Of a stretch of 14,465 nt of DNA, positions 1-7,982 are shown one piece after another (position 1 is the stretch's first letter; each line of letters opens with the position of its first letter). The DNA lies in contig SFII01000023.1 of NCBI GenBank assembly GCA_004555335.1, positions 1 to 14,465 on the forward strand, given 5' to 3'. The notes below the pieces were generated by a model. It was not told the DNA's origin and ran no database searches. It saw nothing but the letters and a program-made list of their open reading frames with translations. The DNA comes from Coriobacteriaceae bacterium. GTDB lineage: Bacteria; Actinomycetota; Coriobacteriia; Coriobacteriales; Eggerthellaceae. Made by a program: the position numbers and the translations under genes.

Positions 1-1473
1 TTCTTCTTCGACGATGATTTCGCCTACGCCGCTTTCCTCGGCAACGCGAACCAGCTCGCGGATCTGATTGATGTCCACGTAATCTTCCTCCTTGGTTCCG
101 GATACTTCCTTGTCCATAAGGAAGTCAACTCGTTCGGATGTGCGGTGCTTGCTCAGGTACGTACGGGCGGATGCGGGGAACATCGCATACATGAGCACGT
201 CTTCCTCGGTGCGCGCCAGGTCGCCGATTTCGTCTTCCAGTTCGGAGAACGTGGTGGTGACCAGGGAGCCGGGAGACACGTTGGGATCGAGCACGGGGGT
301 GTCGCCAACGACCTTGGCCATGATCTCCGGATCGATGGGACCGGGGGCCTTGCCGTAGTATCCGCACAGGTAATCCTTCATTTCCTTGGAAACCACGCCC
401 CAGCGCTTGCCGGTCAGGACGTTGAATACCGCCTGGGTGCCGACGATCTGGCTCATGGGGGTTACCAGCGGCGGATAGCCCACTTCTGCGCGGACCTTGG
501 GGATTTCCTTCATCACCTCGTCCAGGCGGTCGACGGCATTCTGGGTTTCCAGCTGGGAAACCAGGTTGCTCATCATGCCGCCGGGAACCTGATGGCTGTA
601 CACCTGCATATGGAGCAGGGAGGACACGCCGCGCTTGTAGTGGTTGCGACGGCGAACTTCTTCCCAGTATTCGGCGATCTCGAACAGCAGGTCCAGGTCG
701 AGGCCGGTGTCATAACGGCTTTCCTGCAGGGAAGCCACGATCATCTCTGCTGCAGGATGGCTGTTGCCGAATGCCAGAGGCGCACTGGCGACGTCGGCGA
801 TTGCCGCGCCGGCCTCTGCCGCTTTGAGGATGTTGGCAGGCGCCATACCGCCGACATAGTGGCAGTGCACATGAACGGGCAAGCCGATTTCGGCATTCAG
901 GGCCTTCACCATACGCTCGGTGCGATAAGGGGTGAGCATGCCGGCCATGTCCTTGATGGCGATGGAATCGGCACCCATGTCCTTCAGCTGCTGGGCGTAT
1001 TCCAGATAGCTGTCCAGGGTGTGGACGGGGCTGATGGTGTAGCTGATCGCACCTTCGAACCAGCCGCCGCATTCCTTGATGGCATCGGCGTTGTCCTTGA
1101 TGTTGCGGGCGTCATTCAATGCGTCGAACACGCGGAACACCTGCACGCCATTGCGCTTGGCAGCCTTGATGAAGCGGTTGCAGATCTCGCGGGAATAGTG
1201 CTTATAGCCGACCAGGTTCTGGCCACGGGAAAGCATGGCGAGGTCGGTGTTGGGAGTCATTGCCTTGATCGATCGGAGACGCTCCCAAGGATTCTCATCC
1301 AAGAAGCGAAGGCAGGTGTCAAAGGTAGCACCGCCCCAGGCCTCGATCGCCCAATAACCGACACGGTCCATCTTGGGCAGAATCGGCAGCATGTCGCCGA
1401 TAGGCATTCGCGTCGCCCACAGGGACTGCTGGCCGTCGCGAATGGTCGTATCCATGATTTGAAGTTTTGGCAC
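1..1473 (-). CDS. Biotin-dependent carboxyltransferase, pyruvate carboxylase subunit B / oxaloacetate decarboxylase alpha type (3' end outside window)
   Basis: It transfers a carboxyl group between carboxybiotin and pyruvate/oxaloacetate. The start is GTG at 1473, seven bases after an AAAAGGAGG site, giving VPKLQIMDTTIRDGQQS. The frame is open to base 1 (491 codons) without a stop. Visible signatures are the DTTIRDGQQS metal-site start, GGATFDTCLRFLDENPWERL, the carboxylatable lysine in IAIKDMAGM, the HVHCHYVGGM histidine pair, YDTGLDL, and the C-terminal carboxyltransferase segment with GYPPLVTPMSQIVGTQAVFN and GKAPGPIDPE. A charged linker then leads into DINQIRELVRVAEESGVGEI, which resembles the N-terminus of AccB-type biotin carrier proteins, so a biotinyl domain may follow off the window. 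The catalytic family is secure; which of pyruvate carboxylase B, oxaloacetate decarboxylase or transcarboxylase 5S it is cannot be told, because the partner subunits are not in view. Confidence 0.9.
   Translation of the reverse strand, partial: MPKLQIMDTTIRDGQQSLWATRMPIGDMLPILPKMDRVGYWAIEAWGGATFDTCLRFLDENPWERLRSIKAMTPNTDLAMLSRGQNLVGYKHYSREICNRFIKAAKRNGVQVFRVFDALNDARNIKDNADAIKECGGWFEGAISYTISPVHTLDSYLEYAQQLKDMGADSIAIKDMAGMLTPYRTERMVKALNAEIGLPVHVHCHYVGGMAPANILKAAEAGAAIADVASAPLAFGNSHPAAEMIVASLQESRYDTGLDLDLLFEIAEYWEEVRRRNHYKRGVSSLLHMQVYSHQVPGGMMSNLVSQLETQNAVDRLDEVMKEIPKVRAEVGYPPLVTPMSQIVGTQAVFNVLTGKRWGVVSKEMKDYLCGYYGKAPGPIDPEIMAKVVGDTPVLDPNVSPGSLVTTTFSELEDEIGDLARTEEDVLMYAMFPASARTYLSKHRTSERVDFLMDKEVSGTKEEDYVDINQIRELVRVAEESGVGEIIVEEE
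76..93 (-). promoter_or_regulatory. Possible internal ribosome site and GTG start for a separate biotin carrier protein
   Basis: Within the carboxyltransferase frame the minus strand reads AAGGAGG (93 to 87), eight bases, then GTG (78 to 76). The codons after this GTG encode DINQIRELVRVAEESG, the kind of N-terminus seen in biotin carboxyl carrier proteins. The GTG is in the same frame and no stop separates it from the upstream gene. The site could make a free carrier protein besides a fusion. AAG-GAG-GAA also simply encodes Lys-Glu-Glu, so the match could be chance. Confidence 0.4.
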
Positions 1474-1779
1474 GTCTGCACCTCCTTTTCTTGTCAAAGA
1501 TTGCATTATAGGGGATGCGGCAAAGCGCGTCCCTTGGCAGTTGCATTAATTGTATAAGGAACACACCCGCCAACCGGTAATCAATCGGTAGAACAGGCGA
1601 AAGAACCTTTCCACGGTTAATGCGCTACTTTTCAAGGATGAACCCTTGCCCCGACCTTTGCCATTGTTCAGAATGAATCGTTAACGAATCGGAAACATCC
1701 ACGCCATCCGGCCCGGCAAGGCCCCCGCTTGCGGGCCTAAGCGTGCGATGTCTCGAAAAAAAAGGAGTGAGAAAAAGAA
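1474..1779. other. Divergent intergenic region between the carboxyltransferase gene and sstT
   Basis: This 306-bp spacer separates two divergent genes and must hold both promoters. Apart from the minus-strand TATAAT at 1505-1510, a weak plus-strand candidate is TTGCCA at 1658-1663 with TTAACG at 1681-1686 (17-base spacer). A GC-rich hairpin with arms AGGCCC and GGGCCT spans 1719-1738 in the presumed sstT leader, without the T run of a terminator. No small gene or riboswitch was recognised. Confidence 0.4.
1505..1510 (-). promoter_or_regulatory. Candidate -10 box for the carboxyltransferase gene
   Basis: A perfect TATAAT lies on the minus strand about 32 bases before the GTG start at 1473, which would give a short leader containing the AAAAGGAGG site. 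No good TTGACA-like box is seen 16 to 18 bases upstream, so the promoter may be weak or activator-dependent. Confidence 0.4.
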
Positions 1780-3036
1780 ATGAAAGCACTCGCGAAGAAA
1801 TGGATGGACACGAGTCTCATCCTTCGCATCGTCTGCGGACTGATCATCGGCACGGTCCTGGCGCTCGTCGCACCCGGAGTAGGTGTGATCTCGCTTTTGG
1901 GCACCCTGTTCGTAGGCGCCTTGAAGGCCGTGGCACCCATCCTGGTCTTCTTCCTGGTCATGGGAGCCCTGAGCCGTAAGGCCGCGGGCGGCGGAATGAA
2001 GACGGTCCTTATCTTCTACGTCGCCGCAACCATCATCGCAAGCTTGGTCGCCGTTGCCGCAAGCTTCATCTTCCCCATCACGGTAACGCTCACCGACGCC
2101 GTCGTGCAGGATTCCCCCGCAGGCGTGGGCGAGGTCCTGACCAACCTTCTGACCAACGCCGTCGCGAATCCCGTCGACGCCCTGGCAAACGCCAACTACC
2201 TGGGCATCCTCGCCTGGGCATGCATCCTGGGCGTGGCCCTGCGCTTTGCGGGCGAAGGCACCAAGAGCATCCTCGACGATATCGCCGGCGCGGTGCGCAC
2301 CGCCGTGCTGTGGATCATCCAGCTCGCCCCCTTCGGCATCCTGGGCCTGGTCTATTCCAGCGTTTCCAGCAGCGGCCTGGCCATCTTCACCGAATACGGC
2401 ATGCTTTTGGCAGTGCTCGTGGGCTGCATGCTCTTCATCGCACTGATCACCAATCCCCTGCTTGCCTGGGCGGCTTTCCGCAAGAACCCCTATCCTTTGG
2501 TCCTGCGCACGCTCAAGGACTCCGCTCTGACCGCGTTCTTCACCCGCAGCTCCGCAGCGAACATCCCCGTGAACATGACCCTGTGCGAGAAGCTGGGCTT
2601 GGATAAGGACCTGTATTCGGTATCCATCCCCCTGGGCGCCACCATCAACATGGGCGGTGCCGCAGTGACCATCTCCGTCATGGCAATGGCCGCAGCGCAC
2701 ACCGTGGGCGTTTCGGTCGACCTGCCCACCGCAGTCATCCTGTGCGTGCTGGCGGCCGTCTCCGCTTGCGGCGCATCCGGCGTTGCCGGCGGATCGCTGT
2801 TGCTTATCCCCATCGCCTGCTCCCTTCTGGGCATCGGCAATGACATCGCCATGCAGATGGTGGGCATCGGTTTCATCGTCGGCGTCATCCAGGACTCCTG
2901 CGAGACCGCGCTGAACTCCAGCTCCGACGTCCTGTTCACCGCATCCACCGAATACCGCGCCATGCGCAAGGCCGGCCTGGATTTCAAGCCCGGCAAGGAT
3001 GTCCGGGCTCCCGAAGCCGAAGACGCCGCCGCATAG
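1780..3036 (+). CDS. sstT: Serine/threonine:Na+ symporter SstT
   Basis: This membrane transporter imports serine and threonine with sodium; it belongs to the dicarboxylate/amino acid:cation symporter (DAACS) family. The 418 residues match the usual length and carry family-typical stretches: LLGTLFVGALKAVAPILV near the N-terminus, ANPVDALANANYLGILAWA, TAFFTRSSAANIPVNM, YSVSIPLGATINMGGAA, CGASGVAGGSLLLIPIAC and QDSCETALNSSSDVLFTA near the C-terminus. The polar re-entrant and substrate-site segments are intact, and many hydrophobic helices run throughout. An AAAGGAG site lies 12 bases before the ATG, slightly long. The gene is alone on the plus strand, facing efp tail to tail with a hairpin terminator between. 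Confidence 0.95.
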   Translation: MKALAKKWMDTSLILRIVCGLIIGTVLALVAPGVGVISLLGTLFVGALKAVAPILVFFLVMGALSRKAAGGGMKTVLIFYVAATIIASLVAVAASFIFPITVTLTDAVVQDSPAGVGEVLTNLLTNAVANPVDALANANYLGILAWACILGVALRFAGEGTKSILDDIAGAVRTAVLWIIQLAPFGILGLVYSSVSSSGLAIFTEYGMLLAVLVGCMLFIALITNPLLAWAAFRKNPYPLVLRTLKDSALTAFFTRSSAANIPVNMTLCEKLGLDKDLYSVSIPLGATINMGGAAVTISVMAMAAAHTVGVSVDLPTAVILCVLAAVSACGASGVAGGSLLLIPIACSLLGIGNDIAMQMVGIGFIVGVIQDSCETALNSSSDVLFTASTEYRAMRKAGLDFKPGKDVRAPEAEDAAA

Positions 3037-3079
3037 GCCGCGCTCGGGAAAAGGCGCTCGCCTCTGCCGAAAACGATCG

Positions 3080-3105
3080 AAGGCGCTCGGATTCCCGAGC
3101 GCCTT
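3080..3105 (+). terminator. Intrinsic terminator after sstT
   Basis: An 11-bp perfect stem, AAGGCGCTCGG and CCGAGCGCCTT, with an ATTC loop lies 43 bases after the sstT stop and is followed by the T-rich TGCTTTGCC. The tail is short, but the stem is strong and well placed. Confidence 0.75.
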
Positions 3106-3135
3106 TGCTTTGCCCGGAATGCCCCAGGCATACGA

Positions 3136-3165
3136 AAACGCCCGGGATGGGCATCCCGGGCGTTT
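3136..3165 (-). terminator. Intrinsic terminator after efp, probably bidirectional
   Basis: A near-perfect stem of about 13 bp (AAACGCCCGGGAT and ATCCCGGGCGTTT) ends 34 bases past the efp stop codon. On the minus strand it is followed by TTTTCG. The arms begin with A and end with T runs, so it can also stop residual plus-strand transcription from sstT. Confidence 0.75.
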
Positions 3166-3199
3166 CAGGGTCATCGAATGCTATCGATTGGAAGGCCGA

Positions 3200-3760
3200 T
3201 TAGACCCTCTTCACGAAGCGGCCATCGCGGGTGTCGACCTGAACGACTTCGCCGACTTCGATGTACATGGGAACCTGGACGACCGCACCGGTTTCCAGGG
3301 TTGCGGGCTTGGTGCCGCCCTGGACGGTATCGCCCTTGAAGCCGGGATCGGTTTCGGAAACTTCCAGCTCAACGAACATCTGGGGCTCGATGCTGATCAG
3401 TTCCTCGCCGGCGTACAGCAGGGTTGCCTCGTCGTTTTCCTTCAGCCACTTGGCGTTGTCGCCGATGACCTCGACGGGGATACCTTCCTGCTCGAAGGTG
3501 TTGTTGTCCATGAAGTAGTAGTCTGCACCGTCGTTGTACAGATACTGCATCTTGCGGGTTTCCAGGCGAACAGACTCGAACTTGGTACCGGCGTTGAAGG
3601 TTTCGTCCAGGATGCGCTGGGTACGGATGTCGCGCAGTTTGGTACGAACGAAAGCACCGCCCTTACCGGGCTTCACGTGCTGGAATTCCACGATGGTCCA
3701 GAGCTTGTTCTTATGCTCGATGCACATGCCGTTCTTGAAGTCGGCGGTAGAGATTGCCAT
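3200..3760 (-). CDS. efp: Translation elongation factor P
   Basis: EF-P binds ribosomes stalled at polyproline stretches and promotes peptide-bond formation. The protein has 186 residues, the normal length, beginning MAISTADFKNGMCIEHKNKL. The N-terminal KOW-like domain carries VKPGKGGAFVRTKLR with Lys33 at the tip-loop position that is modified in many bacteria. The middle OB domain includes QYLYNDGADYYFMDNNTFEQ and the C-terminal OB domain ends in GEVVQVDTRDGRFVKRV. A GGGAGG site precedes the ATG. It lies 29 bases downstream of pepP, a widely conserved pairing, and is last in the run of genes before the hairpin at 3136-3165. No EF-P modification enzyme is in the window. Confidence 0.97.
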   Translation of the reverse strand: MAISTADFKNGMCIEHKNKLWTIVEFQHVKPGKGGAFVRTKLRDIRTQRILDETFNAGTKFESVRLETRKMQYLYNDGADYYFMDNNTFEQEGIPVEVIGDNAKWLKENDEATLLYAGEELISIEPQMFVELEVSETDPGFKGDTVQGGTKPATLETGAVVQVPMYIEVGEVVQVDTRDGRFVKRV

Positions 3761-3789
3761 ATTTTCCTCCCTAGATAATCAATCCAGCG

Positions 3790-4920
3790 CTAGATTATAA
3801 CCATATCATGGGGCGATTGGGTGAAAACTTCGAAGCCCTTCTCGGTGATTACACCGAAGTCCTCCAATCTCATGCCGAATTCGCCCTCGATGTAGATTCC
3901 CGGTTCCACGGTCACCACATTGCCGCACTGAAGCGGTGCGTTGTTGCGATGAGCCAGCACGGGCGATTCGTGGATATCCAAACCCACGCCATGGCCCAGA
4001 GCATGGCCCATCTTCCCCGCGAACCCCCCTTCGGCCAGGATGTCCTCGGCGAGCCTTTGCGCCGCCGCCCCGGAAACCCCGGGGGCGAGCATGGCCTCGA
4101 CCCGCTCGTTCGCCTCGCGCAGGACCCGATACGCCTGCACCATCCTGGCATCGGGCTTGCCGATGAACACCATGCGGGTCATGTCGGAGCAGTAGCCCCG
4201 CGCCCGTGCACCGAAGTCCATCACGACGCACTGCCCCGCTTCCAGGCGGGTATCGCCCGGAATCGCATGGGGGCTCGCACCGTTGGCCCCGCATGCCACG
4301 ATCGATGAGAAGGCCAAGCCCTCCGCGCCGTTGCGCAGCATGTAGTCCTCCAGCTCGACCTGGACCTGGCGTTCGGTCATTCCCGGCTTCATGAAGCCGC
4401 AGATATGGTCGAATGCCGCATCCGTCACCGCCTGGGCTGCCTTCATGCATTCGACCTCATGGGCATCCTTCACGCTTCTCAGGCCCAGGATCAGATCGCT
4501 CGTTTCCTCGATAACGACCGGGTTCTCCCGCCCGACAAGCCCCTTTTCGCCCAAGGCGCGCTCGATGGCCCGGAACTCCGCAAGCGGGATGCCGTCTTCG
4601 ATACCCAAGCGTTCGCTGCCGCAGAGCAGGGAGACGAGCCATTTCGCATGGGCCATGCTCTCCCCATCCACATCCCAGGGACCCCCTTGGACGCATCGCT
4701 TGAACGCCGCGATGTAGCGCGAATCGGTATGCAGAAGGCAACGGTGAGCATCCAGGAACGCCGCGTGGGCGGATTCGCTGTCGAAGACCCCTTCGAAGGC
4801 GCTCAGCCAGGCGATGTTGGAGGTATCGCGGACGAACATGGCATCCAATCCGCGCCGCGCCATCTCGTCTTTCAGACGTTCGATGCGCCCTTCGCTTGCA
4901 GCTTGCGAAGCGGCAGCCAT
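3790..4920 (-). CDS. pepP: Xaa-Pro aminopeptidase, M24B family
   Basis: This cytoplasmic metallopeptidase removes N-terminal residues preceding proline. I start it at the ATG at 4920, one base after the aroB stop (TAACATG), behind an AGGGGGTG site; a longer reading to 5070 would run 50 residues back into aroB and has no support. The 376 residues comprise a creatinase-like N-terminal domain (SNIAWLSAFEG, DSRYIAAFKR) and a pita-bread catalytic domain. All five metal ligands are visible: Asp235 in VVMDFGA, Asp246 in CSDMTR, His310 in ALGHGVGLD, Glu339 in TVEPGIY and Glu353 in MRLEDFG. Coupling to aroB and closeness to efp suggest one transcript. PepQ-type prolidase activity is an alternative. 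Confidence 0.92.
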   Translation of the reverse strand: MAAASQAASEGRIERLKDEMARRGLDAMFVRDTSNIAWLSAFEGVFDSESAHAAFLDAHRCLLHTDSRYIAAFKRCVQGGPWDVDGESMAHAKWLVSLLCGSERLGIEDGIPLAEFRAIERALGEKGLVGRENPVVIEETSDLILGLRSVKDAHEVECMKAAQAVTDAAFDHICGFMKPGMTERQVQVELEDYMLRNGAEGLAFSSIVACGANGASPHAIPGDTRLEAGQCVVMDFGARARGYCSDMTRMVFIGKPDARMVQAYRVLREANERVEAMLAPGVSGAAAQRLAEDILAEGGFAGKMGHALGHGVGLDIHESPVLAHRNNAPLQCGNVVTVEPGIYIEGEFGMRLEDFGVITEKGFEVFTQSPHDMVII

Positions 4921-4921
4921 G

Positions 4922-6034
4922 TTAACGCACCCCCTTCGATCGAGCCCAGGCCCCCAGATGCTCGCGAAGCACATCGGGGCCCACCTCGCGCACCACCCAG
5001 CTTCCGGGCGCCTTGGGGATAACGAAGCGGATCTTGCCGCCGCGCGTCTTCTTATCCGAAAGCATGGCATCGATCACGGTATCGGCATCGGCGGAGAAAT
5101 CGATCGCAGGCAGGTTCAAAGCGTCGAGCAGGGCATCCTGCGCCCTCACCATGTCCAACGGCGCCCCTTCGAGCGCCACGCCCAGGCGGGCGGCGAATCG
5201 CATGCCCTCTGCCACGGCATGGCCGTGCGAGTAGACCCCGAAGCCCGAGAGCTTCTCGACGGCGTGGCCCAAGGTATGCCCGTAATTCAGGCACTCCCTC
5301 ACCCCTGCCCGCTCCTCTTCGTCTTCGGCAACCACATTCGCCTTGAAAACCACGCAGCGCGTAATGGCCTCCTGCACGGTCTTCTCGTCTCGGCTCGCCA
5401 GCAAGCCGGCGTTCTGGGAAAGCCACTCGAAGAAATCGGGAGAATCGATGAGGGCCGATTTGGCGATCTCGCCGCAGCCGCACGCCCACTCACGGTCATC
5501 CAAGGTCGCAAGCGAAGCGGTATCGGCGGCAACGTAGACGGGCTGCTTGAAGGCGCCGACCAGGTTCTTGCCCTCATCCAGGTCGATGGCGGTCTTTCCG
5601 CCCACGGAAGAATCGACCATGGCAAGCAGGGTGGTGGGCACCTGCACGTAGGCGATGCCGCGGAGGAAGGTGGCTGCGGCAAAGCCCGCCATATCCCCGG
5701 TGACACCGCCGCCCAAAGCCACGACCACGCCGTCACGGTCGATCTTCTGCCCCGCCAGGGCGCTCCAGATCCCCATCAGGCTCTGGGAGTTCTTGCTCGC
5801 CTCGCCGGCAGGGAATTCGAAGATGAAGGGGTCGAAGCCCGCACGCTCGAACGACTCCCGCACGGCATCGCCGTAGAGCGGGTTGACGTTGCTGTCGGTG
5901 ATGATGGCCGCACGGGATGCTTTGGGAAGAAGCTCTCTCACCCGATCTGCCAGATCAGCGTATTGCCCCGGGGCGATACGCACATCATACGAGGGTTTAT
6001 TGGGAAGGTTCACGACCACTCTCGCGCTTGACAC
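4922..6034 (-). CDS. aroB: 3-dehydroquinate synthase
   Basis: The enzyme makes 3-dehydroquinate from DAHP, the second shikimate step. The protein has 370 residues. The NAD-binding signature GGGVTGDMAGFAAATFLRGI is near residues 108-127, followed by VPTTLLAMVDSSVGGKTAID and KNLVGAFKQP. The zinc site is kept: Glu189 in CGEIAK, and the histidines of YGHTLGHAVE and YSHGHAVAEGM. The start is GTG at 6034 behind AGGAGGAGC (nine-base gap). Its stop overlaps the translation-initiation zone of pepP. A terminator lies between it and aroC, so it probably has its own promoter in 6035-6167, but I see no convincing one. The motif around Glu189 reads WACGCGEIAK instead of the commoner GGFAEVIK-type sequence; the ligand itself is preserved. 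Confidence 0.96.
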   Translation of the reverse strand: MSSARVVVNLPNKPSYDVRIAPGQYADLADRVRELLPKASRAAIITDSNVNPLYGDAVRESFERAGFDPFIFEFPAGEASKNSQSLMGIWSALAGQKIDRDGVVVALGGGVTGDMAGFAAATFLRGIAYVQVPTTLLAMVDSSVGGKTAIDLDEGKNLVGAFKQPVYVAADTASLATLDDREWACGCGEIAKSALIDSPDFFEWLSQNAGLLASRDEKTVQEAITRCVVFKANVVAEDEEERAGVRECLNYGHTLGHAVEKLSGFGVYSHGHAVAEGMRFAARLGVALEGAPLDMVRAQDALLDALNLPAIDFSADADTVIDAMLSDKKTRGGKIRFVIPKAPGSWVVREVGPDVLREHLGAWARSKGVR

Positions 6035-6167
6035 GGTTGCTCCTCCTATCGATTCCCCGACCAGGCGGCCTTATGCGAATTCGGGCGGAACGCAAGGAGA
6101 AGGCGCAATCGCCCCATCTGCCTTCCACCTAGGCTGGCACGGCCACCTGCGGGATGAAATGCTCTCG

Positions 6168-6197
6168 AAAAAAGCAGCGGCCCTTGCGAAGAGCCGC
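6168..6197 (-). terminator. Intrinsic terminator after aroC
   Basis: On the minus strand the stem GCGGCTC, loop TTCGCAA and stem GGGCCGC (one G-U pair) are followed by TGCTTTTTT, starting nine bases after the aroC stop. It separates transcription of aroC from aroB. The remaining spacer to the aroB start (6035-6167) holds no gene that I can see. Confidence 0.8.
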
Positions 6198-6205
6198 CGT
6201 TGATA

Positions 6206-7378
6206 CTATCGGGACTGGGTCTTGATACGGGATACGTACTGCCTCAGGTTCGCCTTGATGTCGCCCATGTTGTCGCGTCCGAACTTGTCCATATAGGCAT
6301 CCGCAAGCACGAGCGCGACTTCGGCCTCGGCGACGATTCCCGCAGCGGGGACCGCGCAGGTATCCGAGCGCTCCTTCGACGCCTCCTCCACCTCGAGCGT
6401 GTCGATGTTTACGGTACGCAGGGGGGTCATGAGCGTGGGAATGGGCTTCATTGCAGCGGTGATGATAAGAGCCTGCCCGGTGGTCATGCCGCCTTCCAAG
6501 CCGCCGGCGTTATTGCCCTCGCGCGTATAGCCATCCCTGTCGTTGCGGGTGATGGGATCGTGGACGCTCGAACCCTCGCGCCTTGCGGCTTCGAATCCCA
6601 AACCGAATTCCACGCCCTTGATCGCAGGGATGCTGAACACCGCAGCGCCCAGCTTGCTCGTCAGCCTTTCGGGGCCCGAGCAGAAATCGCCCAAGCCGGG
6701 AACGAGGCCCTTCACGACGACGCGGAAGGTGCCGCCCAGGCTCTCGCCCTTCACGCGTGCAGCGTCGATTGCGCGCTTCATGTCCTCGGTGGTCTGGCGA
6801 TCGGGACAACGCAGCTCGGAGGTCTCGATGTCCAGGGGCGCGTAATACGGCGCCGAGCCCATAGGATCCTCCTCGAGCATGGACACCGGTCCGATCCCCG
6901 TGACGAAACTGAACACCTCGACGCCCAGCTCCGCCAAGAACTCCTTGGCGATTCCCCCAGCCGCCACCCTGGCAGCGGTCTCCCTTGCGCTGGAACGCTC
7001 GAGGATATTGCGGCAATCGTCGGTGTCGTTCTTCAGCACGCCTACCAGATCGGCGTGGCCGGGACGGGGCGTGACCTCCTTCTTCAGGTCTTCCGGTTCC
7101 GGGCCGAACACGGACATGCGATCCATCCAGTTCTTCCAGTCCCTATTCGCCACCTGCAAGGTAATCGGGGTTCCGAGCGTCTTTCCGAAACGGATTCCCG
7201 AAAGCACCGTTGCACGGTCGGTCTCGATCCTCTGGCGTCCGCCGCGGCCGTATCCCTGCTGGCGGCGCTCCAGGTCGGTATTCAGCTGGCGCTCGGAGAT
7301 CCTCAAGCCCGCAGGCACATCGCTGACGATGGCGGTAAGGCAGGGACCATGGCTTTCACCTGCTGTGATGAACTTCAT
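6206..7378 (-). CDS. aroC: Chorismate synthase
   Basis: It converts EPSP to chorismate using reduced FMN, the last shared step to aromatic amino acids. The 390 residues open with MKFITAGESHGP, the family signature, then RRQQGYGRGGRQRIETD, a typical substrate/flavin-binding stretch. Further family segments are SGIRFGKTLGTPI, WMDRMS, PRPGHADLVG, ERSSARETAARVAAGGIAK, GNNAGGLEGGMTTG and MKPIPTLMTPLRTVN. An AAAGGAT site precedes the ATG. An 80-bp gap separates it from yqeG; a TAGAAT at 7426-7431 on the minus strand could be a -10 box but lacks a good -35. It groups with aroB as the aromatic pathway part of this cluster. Confidence 0.97.
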   Translation of the reverse strand: MKFITAGESHGPCLTAIVSDVPAGLRISERQLNTDLERRQQGYGRGGRQRIETDRATVLSGIRFGKTLGTPITLQVANRDWKNWMDRMSVFGPEPEDLKKEVTPRPGHADLVGVLKNDTDDCRNILERSSARETAARVAAGGIAKEFLAELGVEVFSFVTGIGPVSMLEEDPMGSAPYYAPLDIETSELRCPDRQTTEDMKRAIDAARVKGESLGGTFRVVVKGLVPGLGDFCSGPERLTSKLGAAVFSIPAIKGVEFGLGFEAARREGSSVHDPITRNDRDGYTREGNNAGGLEGGMTTGQALIITAAMKPIPTLMTPLRTVNIDTLEVEEASKERSDTCAVPAAGIVAEAEVALVLADAYMDKFGRDNMGDIKANLRQYVSRIKTQSR

Positions 7379-7458
7379 TCGATATCCTTTTCGCTTCTTT
7401 CCATTTCAAAGCTTGCAAGGTCAGGATTCTACCACTCCTGCACGCTAAAGCATGGGGG

Positions 7459-7971
7459 TCATCGGCTCGCCAGTCCGCTTTCGGGTTTCATTTCGCCCAG
7501 GATGAGGCGTTCGACATGACGCAGGGCAAGGGTGTGCCTCAAGTCCGTTTCAGCCAAGGGCTCGACCAGATACGCTGCCATGCCCAGCATGTGGGCGCCA
7601 AGCACATCGGTGCCCAGCTGGTCGCCGATAGCCACCGTATTGCGGCTGCGCCCGCCAATGATGTCCCTCGCCGCGATGTATCCATGGGGAAGCGGCTTGC
7701 ACGCCTTTGCGACAACGGGGATGTCGAGCTTCTTCGACCATTCGAACGGGGTGGTATGCCAGTTGTTGGATAGCAGGCAAAGCGATACCCCCGCCCGCTT
7801 GGCTTCCTCGAGCCATTCGCGCACATCCTGGGGCACATCATGCGTCTCCCTGGAGACGATGGTGTTGTCCATGTCGAGCAAAGCGCAGGTCAATCCGCAA
7901 TCGAGCAGGTCGGCCTTGATGTCGATGCTGGTAATCCCCGAAAAGAAGCGATCGGGTCTGAGTAATGCCAT
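7459..7971 (-). CDS. yqeG: YqeG family HAD IIIA-type phosphatase
   Basis: A 170-residue haloacid-dehalogenase family hydrolase. Motif I is LLDMDNTIV (Asp33 nucleophile and Asp35), motif II is LLSNNW, motif III includes the lysine in AKACKPLPHGY, and motif IV is AIGDQLGTDVLGAHMLG, typical of the YqeG/Gep4 phosphatidylglycerolphosphatase-like subgroup. The substrate in bacteria is not settled; a phospholipid-phosphate role is inferred from the yeast relative. The start ATG at 7971 follows AAGGGG that overlaps the mltG stop region, 11 bases away, so it is probably cotranscribed with mltG. In many bacteria yqeG sits beside shikimate or ribosome-assembly genes, in keeping with aroC next to it. Confidence 0.88.
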   Translation of the reverse strand: MALLRPDRFFSGITSIDIKADLLDCGLTCALLDMDNTIVSRETHDVPQDVREWLEEAKRAGVSLCLLSNNWHTTPFEWSKKLDIPVVAKACKPLPHGYIAARDIIGGRSRNTVAIGDQLGTDVLGAHMLGMAAYLVEPLAETDLRHTLALRHVERLILGEMKPESGLASR

Positions 7972-7982
7972 CTGCTTTCCCC

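Noticed and set aside
145..1557. A 470-codon plus-strand frame opposite the carboxyltransferase
   Set aside because: The minus strand carries all the carboxyltransferase signatures and a ribosome site. The plus frame is a His/Gly/Asp-rich shadow. The same applies to long plus frames opposite pepP, aroB, aroC and mltG.
1719..1738. The GC-rich hairpin before sstT as a riboswitch or T-box leader
   Set aside because: No conserved T-box or riboswitch motif and no terminator/antiterminator pair were found; it is a single short stem.
1681..3174. A 497-codon open frame on the minus strand across the whole of sstT
   Set aside because: Its composition is dominated by Gly, Asp, His, Gln and Ala, as expected from the antisense of a GC-rich hydrophobic gene. 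The plus-strand reading is an unmistakable SstT.
4921..5070. Extended N-terminus for pepP starting at 5070
   Set aside because: The 50 extra residues overlap the end of aroB in another frame and look like shadow sequence (Arg- and Pro-rich). The ATG at 4920 has a ribosome site and matches family length.
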